Source: Pholiota molesta (Eukaryota > Basidiomycota > Agaricomycetes > Agaricales > Strophariaceae). Taken from it: a stretch of 64,000 bases of DNA. Positions 22,222 to 33,013 of this stretch are shown piece by piece. The stretch lies in assembly GCA_014925825.1 (NCBI GenBank), contig JACGCK010000019.1, forward strand, positions 62,001 to 126,000, in the 5' to 3' direction. The translations under genes were made by a program, and so were the position numbers. Below the pieces are notes generated by a model. That model had not been told where the DNA came from, ran no database searches, and saw only the letters and a list, made by a program, of their open reading frames with translations. Within the stretch, counting starts at the first letter, position 1. Each line of letters opens with the position of its first letter.

Positions 22222-23231
22222 TTACATGATCATATCACGAATACCTATGTTATTTCGCGTTGCCTCTGATGTACGATACCTCGAATGTAGCGCTGTGTCT
22301 CAACGAAATCCCACTTTCCTTGTCATAATCTCTTGACCCAGACGCCTTGCACATGTGGAATGCAAAGAACCTCTTCCGGAATCCCATGCAGAACTAATAA
22401 TCTTGTCCAGACGTTCTGAACCGAGATGGCTTCTCAACAACGAACGCTTACTTGTCCAACTTTCAAAAACGATCGTAACGAACCACAATGAATCAAAATT
22501 GACATGGACAGCGGATACTCAAACGAGAAAAAAGGTGAACGAGAGACTGCATCAGCTCCCAATCAGTTCCCTCCTCATGAAAATTGCTATAGGGTAGCGA
22601 TTCCGCGCCTACGTCTCGCACACTGCTGGAGGCGCATGCGCCCGACAACCCGGCCATGACGCCCTTGTTGTGCACGGAATTTTGCGCTGGGAGCAACTTC
22701 ACGACGCCGTTCATCTTTGCGGGCACTGAATTCACGTCGCAATGCTGTGAGTGGTCTATTTGACTGTTTTCTTCCTCAGTTTCCTTTACTCTTTTTTCTG
22801 ATGCGCGTTATTTCAATACAGTCTGTGACTTATATACCGACGTCGGGCTTATACCAGAAGTATAGTTACATGATCATATCACGAATACCTATGTTATTTC
22901 GCGTTGCATCTGACGTACGATACCTCGAATGTAGCGCTGTGTCTCAACGAAATCCCACTTTCCTTGTCATAATCTCTTGACCAAGACGCCTTGCACATGT
23001 GGAATGCAAAGAACCTCTTCCGGAATCCCATGCAGAACTAATAATCTTGTCCAGACGTTCTGAACCGAGATGGCTTCTCAACAACGAACGCTTACTTGTC
23101 CAACTTTCAAAAACGATCGTAACGAACCACAACGAATCAAAATTGCCAGCGGAACGCAAACGAGAAAAAAAGGGTAAACGAGAGACTGCATCAGCTCCCA
23201 ATCAGTTCCCTCCTCATGAAACTGTTGGTCC
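22222..23231. repeat. Local direct duplication flanking the WSC fragment
   Basis: The sequence from about 22185 to 22588 recurs at about 22830-23222, offset about 644 bp. It starts in the last exon of WSC gene 2 and runs into its 3' flank. The two copies are almost identical, with a few substitutions and small indels, so the event is recent. The WSC exon-3 fragment lies between them. Confidence 0.85.
22597..22880 (+). pseudogene. Truncated third WSC gene copy
   Basis: The sequence 22597-22746 is a copy of WSC exon 3 (SDSAPTSRTLLEAHAPDNPA..GTEFTSQC) with its donor GTGAGT. The following intron ends in CAG before only nine bases of exon 4 (TCTGTGACT). These join directly to the last bases of exon 6 (TATATACCGACG..). 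Signal peptide, the rest of WSC 1 and all of WSC 2 are missing. The fragment cannot encode a secreted WSC protein. Confidence 0.75.
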
Positions 23232-23401
23232 AAGCGTGCGGGGCTTCATGTTATGCAAGTACAGCCCCTCCCCCCTCTCCTCGTCCCCTCCGCGCGCAAA
23301 TTGACTCGATGCTCGCCCGACACCCTCAGACTAACTCACCAGACCCAAGCGAAGAACGGCGCCATCGACAGTGCGAAGATAGCGCGAACGGGGCGAATGG
23401 A

Positions 23402-24354
23402 TTAGTAGAGGCGGACGGGCTTGCCCATGGTGGTCTTGATGTGCAGAGACTTGATGTTTTGCCAGTTCTTCTTGAGCAGGGAGACGAGGAAGTTGATGCC
23501 TGTGAAGACGCAGACTGAGCACGGAGTTCGACCAGGAACGTAGGATGCGGATACTCACTCAACATGACGTTGCCGAGAACCTGGTCGTCGGTCATCTGGA
23601 CGTGGCCGATGGCGACACCGAGGCAAAGAACCTTCTTCAGCTGGAACTTGATGGTGGAGCGGACCTCGTTGATCTTGTTGGGAAGATCCTCAGCATGGGA
23701 CACGGGGGTGGGGAACTTTCCAGCTGGAGTCGACGGATTGGATGAGAAAAAGCGTGGAGAAGATGGCGATAGTAAAACGTACCCTTGGAAAGACCGGGTC
23801 CCAAAAGACGAGGGATCTGCTTGATCAGAGTCTCAGATGAGAGGAAAGCATCGTATTTCTTAGCGAGCTTCTTGACGAGCTTCTTGTTCTTGTTGAGCCT
23901 AGAAATCGAGAAACATGTAAGGTCGCGAAAGATTGCAGAGAGCTAGGGTAAGCGTACTTCTTCAAGTCATCAACCGACATGTACTCGAGCTCGATCTGCT
24001 TGGCACGATCGATGTCAGCAGCATCAGCGAGAATGCAGATGGACATGCGAGGGCGGGGGACGTGGGGAAGCCTATGCCACAATCAAAGCGCGGTTAGAAT
24101 CGGCCGGGTAAGACGAGGGGTATGTGACGCACTTGACGGTTCCCGAGAAACGCTTATCCCTCTGGGGGTCGTAGTTCTTGAGGCCAATCTGCAATTCGAT
24201 GGTCTCAACGAAGTTACGTTTTTTTTCGCCGTTGGCTTCGGCGAGGAGTTCCTTGATGGAGCCCCGCACGCTTGACACTGAAAGCTTGCTAGTACTGATG
24301 AATTTTTCGAATTTAGTACGAATTCCACGCGTGAGGACTGGCGACGCACCTCAT
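23402..24354 (-). CDS. 60S ribosomal protein L10a (uL1)
   Basis: Exons 24354-24350 (only ATGAG), 24288-24133, 24071-23958, 23898-23783, 23723-23559 and 23499-23402 give 217 residues, exactly the usual eukaryotic uL1 length. The protein reads [97 protein letters not shown] and ends [18 protein letters not shown]. uL1 forms the L1 stalk of the large subunit and helps deacylated tRNA leave the E site. The five-base first coding exon followed by GTGCGT is a typical arrangement for an intron-rich ribosomal protein gene. Confidence 0.97.
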
Positions 24355-24953
24355 GCCTGATTTTGGAGGAGGAGGAGATGGAGTTGGAGGTCGCTGTGCG
24401 CTATCTTCTTCGTAAGACCTGTAGCGACCGTGACGTGACATATGTGGCTTGTTTCTATACAGTCATTACCTTGTCACGCCCTAACCCTACGCCATCTGAC
24501 TCACATAAGGACTTGCACTTTGCTCTGACTTTACTTGTACAAGCTTTATGCATTACGACCCGCCGCTACGCGTCGTTCTGCGCAGTAAAGCCTTGCCGAG
24601 TAAAATTCTGAGGCCGCACACTGGAGACAAAAATGGTAGCGGTTGTCATTTAATACGGAAGGCCATGATGAAAATTTGTCCGTTTCCATACCTTGTTTCT
24701 TCAACGTCACTCCTAGCATGGGTAAGAGAGGGAGATAATTGATATAGCAAAGGGAAAAAAATCTGGATGGAGCATGCTGGGTACCTGCGGTCTGGGATAT
24801 CGCTCCCATACGTAGGATGTACGGTGGAAGATCCAAATAAATATTAAATATTGCAATGTGTAAGACTAACTGCGATTTCAACGGTATTTATCAGACGAAG
24901 TACATTTTGGAGCATTGGTAGAGAAAAATGCCAGGATACTTAATGGTAAATAC
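24355..24953. other. Upstream region of uL1 gene and relic of a neighbouring exon
   Basis: This is the 5' flank of the uL1 gene. On the minus strand 24765-24845 a short piece (DLPPYILRMGAISQTAGTQH) resembles the last exon of the uncharacterised gene at 24954-27071 (EDLPPYIPRMATKSNSMP). It looks like a duplicated, decayed fragment of that exon. Confidence 0.4.
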
Positions 24954-27071
24954 TTAACGGTAGCGAGAATAAAGAAGACAAAAATAAGATAAAAGAATGA
25001 AGATTGCCGCGCAAGGCAAGCGATGCACCACACTCCCTGCCTGTGTGTTCATTCCCTGCGGCGATTCAGTAAATAAACACTCGTTAGTCTTAAAACGGAT
25101 CAAGGAGGGAGATGATCGATATGGGGGTGGTAAAACTTCCTGTGAGGCATGCGGGAAAGGCATGCTATTGGATTTTGTCGCCATACGCGGGATGTACGGC
25201 GGAAGGTCCTCGATACTGCTGGCGGAGAGTGCTCTCCGTGCTGGGGAGGTCGAAGGATTCAGATCGTAGAGTGAATCTACCATGAGACGGTAATTAAATA
25301 CAACGCGAAACGATATTCAATATTCAGTACTCACCTTTTGTGATCGTTTCTGTAGCTTCCCAGCGAACGATACCTTCAAATATTGAATGCTATTATCAGG
25401 TCGGGAACCAACGAAGATCACAATTATGTATCGTAAAAGTGTACTGACCGTCTTTCTCAAGTGCAACATAAGAAGTCAATAATCGACTCAGTATTTCCTT
25501 TCCTGGAGGAAGAACAGAATCGCTCTGAGAATTGGTGATTAGTTTATATTATTTTCTGGTGTATGACATATTGACCCACTGTTTTTAAGACTGCGATCCA
25601 GTCGCAGTCGTTGGTAATTGCGAGTTTGGCGTTCGGATACTGGCACAAATCATTAAATCAGTACATGTCCCTTTCGAATGAGATCAACAGCAACCTCCGA
25701 CAAAAGAAACTCATTGATGACATTGGATGGGTGTGACTGAGAAGTAAATTAGAATCAGTCTGAAGAAAGAATTTTTTTTTATTGTTACACACGTAGAATT
25801 CATTCATACCAGCGGAGGGAGTGTTTCCTTTGGAGGATCGCACGAAATTGGCATCCAATAGCGAAGCAGGTTTCGCAGATCGAGCTGCATAACCACCTTG
25901 ATTGCCTTGATTGGATCCCTCTGAGATACCCAAACGTTTCCATTCGGATTCCATCGTCTCCCAGGTATCGTCCTGTAGATTTGTATTCAATGTACGCACA
26001 AATATACACTGATTTTCGAATGACGGCGATTGCTGTGACCGAGGTTCAACGTTGGGCGGAACAAGAGCGTCGATTTGTCGGCGACTAGGTCCTACTCGAG
26101 CCGCGTTAACCATCCCTTCGTACTCCCAGCGATACATTCCACCAGGTTCAGGATGGTCGACCTGTCTGAATTGCAACTGGACATCCCTAACCTCCGTCCT
26201 CGACGCGAAGGTCGCCATACCCCAGGACGATGTTTTGTCGACGCCAACTACGACGCGGAGATCGCCATTTTTAATTGACCATCCGCGCACCTCTTTGGCA
26301 TATTTATACCACCCCACGATGTTATCCGCAATGTAGCGCTGGAAACTTGCCGTGTTGACCAACTCCTGGGAGACAGCCCCATTCGGGAGCGCTAAAATGG
26401 CTCCTTCGACGGCTGAGGATTGGAAGTGAATGCCGCTAATGAATAAAATAAGGTTTTGAGGCACCCCCAAAGATTATCGATACCATTAGCTCACGAGGGA
26501 CCGAGCCTGCCTACATCCTTCGAAATCGAATCGCTCGTCAACGAACTATTCGCTCCAAAAGCTTCATATCGCTGGACGTCGTGTCGCTTGAGTGGGGGAT
26601 TCAAAGGAGTGAACCCCTCGGGAACGGAGTCGATATTATGTGGGTGGTTGGGAGGTTGGCAGATGTTGAATAACAGGGTGTACCCTCCGTAGGCCGTTAA
26701 CATTATAACGTCGCCAATGGAGAGCCCTTCGCGTCGATAATCAAGGTCTAGTGATTCGCTTGCTTCCGGAATCCACAGTGGGATTCCGCGGCCTTTGGTT
26801 GCAAGATGTCGTTGGTAAATGTTCTGAGGAGCGTCGGCTGGTACATTCTCTATCCCCAAGAGGCTATGAGGTGGGCTGAGGTGCGAAGGAGTAGGTATCT
26901 CGAGAGGAGACAGCTGGGCAGAGTTGGTTTGGGTCCCAGGAGTGGTGTCTAGACTAGGTAGCTGTGTGTTTCCAGTGCGCCCCGTCTAACCAAATGTAAG
27001 TCCCACAGTCTTGAGGCCTACGACGTTGGTGAAGGTGGAAATATACATACCGACGGAGGTGTCGGAAGCAT
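24954..27071 (-). CDS. Uncharacterised basidiomycete protein, paralogue 2
   Basis: Exons 27071-27051 (part of a longer possible exon to 27124), 26985-26495, 26435-25793, 25736-25695, 25639-25580, 25524-25449, 25373-25335 and 25276-24954 give about 564 residues from MLPTPPS. It is homologous to 12299-14509: RREGLSIGDVIMLTAYGGYTLLFNIC, VPEGFTPLNP, QSSAVEGAILALPNGAVSQE, RYIADNIVGWYKYAKEVRGW, ENQCIFVRTLN, YPNAKLAITNDCDWIAVL. The 60-nt and 76-nt exons match the paralogue in length. The N-terminus (about 110 residues before IENVPADAPQ) is a polar linker. The true start is uncertain: coding frame may extend upstream into 27204-27725, but I could not find a splice that keeps frame. The C-terminus has two PPY-like motifs (DLPPYIPR, LPPPYRSS) and a hydrophobic end. 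Function unknown. Confidence 0.7.
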
Positions 27072-27203
27072 CTTGACATCCGTAGATTGGCTCGAATCAT
27101 CTTCCAGGGAATGTTGCCTGCTTGCTATGATTATTGATAGTCAAATACTATGGTTTTATTACAATAAAACGGTAGTGCTGACGCGGATGGACAATTATGT
27201 CGC

Positions 27204-27725
27204 TTATGCTCTGTGAAGATGAGCTCGCTTTGCCTTTGCAGTCATCACCTGGCGTATCCTGGCGTACAACTCAACGACACGGTAAGCTTTCTGAGTCGTG
27301 TGACACCTTTGAATTGCTGTTGCACCTTTTCTCCTGGATGCTTTACGGGCCATTTCCAGACGCTGAAAATCTAGTGAAGGTAAGAACGGGCGCTGAGGTG
27401 TGTCAATCACTGAGTTCGAGGAAGTTTTTAGTTCGTTTCTCCGTCGCTCCCACCAGTCTTTATCAAGGTCCATCGATCCCACAGCATTGGATATCACATC
27501 ATTGTATGGCAATGTCGTTCGACGATCTGTTTGATGATCTTCTAAAATAAACACAATAACGGGCTTCCGGTGTAGTACACTGTTCAAAGAACTCATGAAT
27601 AAACTTGTCACTTGATCTGATTTGTGGGTTGTGGGCGTAATTGGACGTCGATTTTGCGAGTGTGTGTGACGTTGTCTTGAAGGCTGTGATCCAATTTCTT
27701 CCGACCATTCGAAGATCAAATCCAT
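27204..27725 (-). CDS. Hypothetical protein or 5' part of the gene at 24954-27071
   Basis: The open frame from ATG at 27725 (MDLIFEWSEEIGSQ) looks protein-coding: LHRKPVIVFILEDH, LPYNDVISNAVGSM, DKDWWERRRNELK, IQRCHTTQKAYRVVELYARI. A GTGATG donor follows RIRQ near 27249. It could be a separate short gene or the first exon of the downstream gene on the same strand. The nearest acceptor (ATCATAG before 27124) gives the wrong phase, so the link is unresolved. I recognise no domain. Confidence 0.45.
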   Translation of the reverse strand: MDLIFEWSEEIGSQPSRQRHTHSQNRRPITPTTHKSDQVTSLFMSSLNSVLHRKPVIVFILEDHQTDRRTTLPYNDVISNAVGSMDLDKDWWERRRNELKTSSNSVIDTPQRPFLPSLDFQRLEMARKASRRKGATAIQRCHTTQKAYRVVELYARIRQVMTAKAKRAHLHRA

Positions 27726-29108
27726 AAATGAACGAATGTCGAAGCCAAGATAGGGAAAAATAGATAAATAAGAGAATAGACGCACACTTGCAAAAGCATT
27801 TTTTTCGTCCTTTGAGAGGTATTCTTATAACAGCCAAATCAGCGTCATGATCGATTTCACTTCATATCCAGGTAAATAGATCGTTGTGTATGCAACACGT
27901 ATCAGCCATGTATCAGCACTGCTCGGAAACAGCCGAATCGGAGAAGTGAATTTGTGATGCGGCAAACGGCAAACCGTCAGGCGCTCACAGCCTCACTCAC
28001 ACGTTCAACATTGTCCTCTCGTAGAGTCTGATTCTCATTGCCTGACAGTGCCTCAATGCTCCACTCGTGCTATCTTTTTCTTTTCCAGTTTACCGCAGAC
28101 AAAGAATGGCTATGCGTCCATCGGTATTGATACTCAGCTTATCGATATCCATCAAACCAGCCATCGTGCAGGCCACGTACATCAACCTCCTAGGTAAGTA
28201 CCCAAAGCTCTAGGAGCTTGGACTTTCAAATGTTCAGGCTCAGCCACGACTGAAAGGTTAGGGAACATTTGTATACCTTGCTCAATCTCTGCGCCTGTAT
28301 CGTCGCTATCGCCTCTGCCCGCATTGTTTACGTGCTTGCTTGCATTGCACCATCCGCATTGAATCATTTGGATTGCGATGGACACCAGTGGTTAATCGTC
28401 CACTATGTAATGTTCAAACGAGTGAATATTTCTGGGCACTGAACGATGTCAATGGGCTTGGGACCTTCGAGTGGCTACAAGGAAATACTGGTCTAGAATT
28501 TGCTTTATACGTTTTGAAAGTCGATTATCAAGTTTATCTGTTCTCGAATGAACTCGAACCTAGATGAGTACCGGCAGATGAGCCCGTCCCTAGCGCTGTG
28601 GGCTGCTGTGGAGCTGTTTCAAGCTGTCCTGTGGCCCGGGATCTCCAAAGAGTTCCTTCCGATGCAGTGCAACAATGTTGAAATGTGAGCACAGGTGCCG
28701 TACTTGCTGCCGAAATTAATGATCTTTATCTTTTTTGTAGGCTTTTGCGTTGAATACTTTGAATCATCTCCATTGACAAATTACTTTCGGAAGCCTCGCT
28801 AAGTCAAATTAGCTTGAAATTCTTGATGCTAATTATATGACCCCTAACGCTCTGACATAATACGCCCCCATTTCACCCGAGCTCCGTCGCCTTTTTGAGT
28901 TATGGCGGAGCGTCATCGCCGTACATTTTGACCGATGCGCCTACTCTCCTGGTCGGAGAATGCAATCCTCTACGAAACATCACGGTGTTTGATATTTATC
29001 ATTTCCAATGCAATTAAAACGCCCCAACCACGGCTTGTATTTCCTATATAAAGGGTTCTCTACAGCGGTGATTGCTATATTCGCGCAATCGCGCCCTCAA
29101 GTTCGCCT
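27726..29108. other. Intergenic region with promoter of the FAD oxidoreductase
   Basis: No supported gene. An ATG at 28106 opens a signal-peptide-like stretch (MAMRPSVLILSLSISIKPA) ending in a good GTAAGT donor at 28194, but I cannot follow it into a further exon. The TATA box TATATAAAG at 29045-29053 lies 56 bp before the ATG at 29109. Confidence 0.35.
29045..29053 (+). promoter_or_regulatory. TATA box of the FAD oxidoreductase gene
   Basis: TATATAAAG lies 56 bp upstream of the ATG at 29109. Confidence 0.55.
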
Positions 29109-31041
29109 ATGGTTCACTCCTCATTCGCGTCTGCTTCGTGTAGACTGTTCTTACTCTTTGCCTACGCATCCAGTGTCCTTGCCGATCTGACCTCTGACCT
29201 GGCATCGCTGAACTTCCAAGTACTCGTCCCTGGCAATTCTGGATATGCAAGCGCCAGTGCTGCCTGTACGTTGTTCGCATTCAATGCACCAATAAACGTC
29301 TAAATCACCTCGTTCCATCAGTCAATCGTCGATTCACATTCCAGCCAGACGCCATCTTCTTCCCCAATACTGCTCAAGATGTCTCGACTGCGATGATACT
29401 GGGTGCGAAGTATAGCTTCCAGGTCGTCTCGCGCAGCGGAGGCCACAGTTACATCGCAAACGGCCTCGGCGGAAAGAACGGCTCCTTCGTCGTTGATATG
29501 AGCAATTTTAAAACGGTCTCAGTCGACCCGAATACCAAAGTGGCGACGATCGGCCCCGGTAACAGGCTTGGAGACGTGGCTCTCGCTCTGAATAACGCTG
29601 GAAGAGCGATGCCCCATGGAACGTGTCCCTATGTGGGTATTGGAGGCCATTCAGGTATGTACTGAATCATCATCATCAAATATTAGGATTAATAACCGCC
29701 TTTGATCTGTATCAGGCCATGGAGGCTACGGGTTTACGTCGCGTAAATGGGGTCTGACGCTGGACACCGTCCAGTCTCTTGACGTAGTCCTCGCCGATGG
29801 GTCTATTATCACTGCATCCAGCACGAGCAACACCGATCTATTCTGGGTATGTCTCTTCTAATTACCAATACTTAATGCGGCCGTAGAATATTGGTTGCTA
29901 ACCGGCGTTTATGACGAATTAGGCGCTCAGGGGCGCTTCGAGCTCCTTCGGTATTGTCACTGCCATCCACGCAAAAACCTTCGCTGCCCCCGCGTCCACC
30001 ACCGTCTTCGAGTACTCCTGGGATCTCAGCGCATCTGCCGCCGCTTCCGCCCTCGCCGCTTTCCAGAACTTCGTCCAGGAACCGAATCTCCCACAGGAAT
30101 TCGCCGCCGAAATCGTTCTCGGCTCCGGATCCTCCAAGGGCCGCGTATCCTTCGGCTTGACGGGCGGGTGGTATGCTGCTGCAAACCAGTACGCCGCCGT
30201 CATCGCCCCGTTCCTGGCGAAAGTGCCGACGCCGCAGAGCAAGAAGCTTACGGTTGGAACGTACATTGGGAGCGTGCAGTACCTTGGCGGGCTTGGGCGG
30301 TTAAACACGACTGGCACTCCGGATTCCACGGATACGTTCTATGCGAAATCGTTGATGACTCCACCACTGGCGAGCGCGCAAGGCACGGCGTTCATGAACT
30401 ACCTCGCTAATTCAGGATTCGGCACAAACACTGTGAGCCGAAATTGTATTCGTTATAGAGGCGGTCGATGTTAACCATTCATTTTAGGATTGGTTTGTGG
30501 AGGTTGAGCTGTACGGTGGCACGAATTCGGCCATCAATAATGTATCGAGCACTGCCACTGCTTTTGCAAACCGGAACTCGACCTGGACGATCCAGTTCTA
30601 CACGTCCGCGCCTGGCGGAGTGCCTCCATTCCCCAGTCAGGGATTTACCCTCTTGGATGGTACGTTACTCTTTGCGCCATGAAGCGTCATTTTTGCGAGC
30701 TGCCGCTGATTCGTAACGTCTGTTAGGCATGGTCAATAGCATCACCAATAACAGCCCAGCGGGTTGGACCTACGGGTTCGTGTCTTCGTTCTTTCTCTAA
30801 TTTATTATGAGACTTAGATTGTGGCTGCCGACAGGGCATATGCTAACTACATCGATGACCGCTTGGCAAACTGTGCGTTTTACTATCTTTCCTTGATCAA
30901 GGGCCCAGTTTACTGACCTGCGAACGTTGAAATCTAGGGCAACAATTGTACTACGGCGCGAATTACCCACGTCTGCGGACTCTGAAGGACCAGTACGATC
31001 CGAATGACATAATTAACTTCCCCCTTGCGGTAGAAGAGTAA
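29109..31041 (+). CDS. Secreted FAD-linked oxidoreductase (BBE-like, AA7 glucooligosaccharide/chitooligosaccharide oxidase type)
   Basis: Exons 29109-29265, 29322-29654, 29716-29846, 29923-30432, 30488-30659, 30727-30775, 30835-30872 and 30938-31041 give 497 residues. After a signal peptide (about residues 1-25) comes the PCMH-type FAD-binding domain. RSGGHSY holds His94 and GTCPYVGIGGH holds Cys154, the pair that binds FAD covalently twice in AA7/BBE enzymes. GHGGYGFTSRKWGLTLD and ALRGASSSFGIVTAIH complete the fold. The C-terminus YYGANYPRLRTLKDQYDPNDIINFP is the berberine-bridge domain. Members oxidise C1 of oligosaccharides or other alcohols and release hydrogen peroxide; the substrate cannot be told here. 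Intron 6 has a GTTCGT donor. Confidence 0.93.
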
Positions 31042-31675
31042 AGGAGTTCAGAACGCGGCCTGAGTTCAATCGGACTTTTCATCTATAATGTGTAATCTAT
31101 AAATACGGACAACTCTATCAGTATCTGCTACATGCTTCCCCGAGATTCGTTTAAAAGACGTCTATACTTAATATATGTATAATTTGACCTCTGAATCTGG
31201 CCCTGAATTGCACGAGCGTCATCGAAAGCAAGCATGAAAGCGTCGTTCCTTCTGGTGCGATGGAAGTTCTGGAGCGTGTTACCTTACTTACCTAGATCAT
31301 TGTACGACCTTTAGTTTATCGTATACTGGGTGTTGGTAATTGTCTAAATCGGCAATAATGAAATGAGAGGCCATGGATCCACGCTATGCTCGTGCGCGAG
31401 CGCGTCACAGGCCACGGATCTGGGCCGGAAATTGTGCGCAATCGATCCGTGCCGTCGAAAGGTGAAAGGCGGCGGGAGGCGCGATCGTCGTCGTCGTGGA
31501 TGGTACGGCTGAAAGCTCGTGTAGTTGGACTGGACGATATCAAGGCGCAAATCTGATGTTCAACGAGGAGTGGCATCATATGGCACTGGCGTGGGAACGA
31601 TGACCGCATGGACTCGAACAACGCTGCCAGTCTAACAGGGCTCTCCATCCACACCATCATCTATGCTCCTGAATT
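31042..31675. other. Intergenic spacer
   Basis: 3' flank of the oxidoreductase gene. No gene is visible. Confidence 0.4.
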
Positions 31676-32490
31676 ATCGTCCAAAAGGCTACTTTGGCGC
31701 TGGCTCCGCCGAGGCCTCGCCGCCCGCCCGTGAGGCCCAGAGTGGCATCCACCGACTCGCGGTGCACAAGGACTCGCTGGTGACACAGCCCGCAGGCGGC
31801 ATCGACACGATCGCAGACGTCGTCGACCATGCGGTTGAAGGGGGCGATGGGCTGGAGGCGATGTGTTCGATGTGCATGAGAAAGCGAAGGAGGTGAGAAA
31901 GATGATGGAGGGGAGGAGACGGCGGAACAGATGACGTGGAAGTATTTCGAGCTGAGCGAATACAAGTATCTCAACTACATCGAGTCCAAGGAGGCGGTGT
32001 CGGAGGCACCAAGGGGCTTGGTGGAGCTGGGTATTCAGAAGGAGGCGGTAATGGACATGTTCGCGGAGACAAGGTGCGTATCCGGTTTGTTGCTGTTCTT
32101 TAGCATTGCTCTGAACACTCTGCAGGCCCAACTAGCAGACAATATCGCATGCGTGTGCGTTAATCTCGACGACGACGGCTACAGCGTACGATACACTAGG
32201 CGAATCCGGTCTCGTGAATTCCCTCCGAGCCATCTTGTGTCGCCATCTTCACCAACGCCAGCCTGCTCCCCATGCTCGTCAAGGCTCTCCCTCAGACCTC
32301 TTCCTTCCACTTCGTCTTCTACGATGGCGCTCCGTCTTCTTCCTTCATTGAACTCCCTGCGCAGTGCATCAGACACCCCCATCCGCGCCATCCACGTCGA
32401 CAACCTCCGCTTCCCGGCCGCGACAAGCCAGAGAGCACTCTCACTGACCGCCCAAGGGTGCCTCACGCACGGCAACCTCGTCGCATTACA
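31676..32490 (+). pseudogene. Relic of long-chain acyl-CoA synthetase (FAA/ANL family), N-terminal part
   Basis: Fragments in all three plus frames follow the order of fungal long-chain fatty-acid CoA ligases. They are KDSLVTQPAGGIDTIADVVDHA (31770-31835), DVHEKAKEVRKMMEGR (about 31874-31920), TWKYFELSEYKYLNYIESKE..GLVELGIQKEAVMDMFAETR (31932-32075), TATAYDTLGESGLVNSLRA (32173-32235), and FTNASLLPMLVKALPQTSSF..VFYDGAPSSSFIELP (32248-32365). The frame changes several times and the conserved ATP-binding core is absent, so it is dead. The intact enzyme activates fatty acids to acyl-CoA with ATP. Relics of the C-terminal part of the same family occur on the minus strand in the array at 37.5-64 kb. 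Confidence 0.7.
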
Positions 32491-32700
32491 CTAGTGTAAC
32501 GCATCGACGGCCGAAATTCGATCTGTTCTCACATCGCGCCGCCTTTACGCTGCTAATAGCACTCACTTGTTCGATCTCAATTCCAATAATACTTCAATCG
32601 CACATTCGCAGCTATTTGTGCCTCTCGCTGGTATATATAGGGTGGTGTGAAAGCCCGTTCCTGTTCCTTTCCACTATTCGCCCACCGCCCACGACCTTGC

Positions 32701-32880
32701 ATGGACCCACTGACCACCGTGCGTTACTTCACCATGCAAAGCGGGCGATGTCGCACTATCACTGGGAACTCGTATACCGGCTGCTATCCGCCATCCGCAT
32801 CACCCGTCCAGGCGCAGCTGCGCATCGTCCGATTGTTTGCGTCAGGCTGTCTTATTGGATGTCTACACAGTTCTGTGTGA
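32701..32880 (+). pseudogene. Truncated copy of the gene at 33014
   Basis: MDPLTTVRYFTMQSGRCRTI..GNSYTGCYPPSASPVQAQ matches the start of the following gene but lacks the block GAKDFTI and soon loses frame. Its promoter is duplicated too (GTATATATAG at 32631-32640 against GTATATAAAG before the second copy). It is a tandem, degraded copy. Confidence 0.45.
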
Positions 32881-33013
32881 CACACCATAGGAAACCAAAT
32901 GTTTGGACGATCAAAGATCGATGACTACCGGTCATGCCACTCGCTCGTATATAAAGGATGGTGTGCACGTCCAAACTCCTTTCCGCCCCTCCTCCCACCG
33001 CCCACGATCTTGC

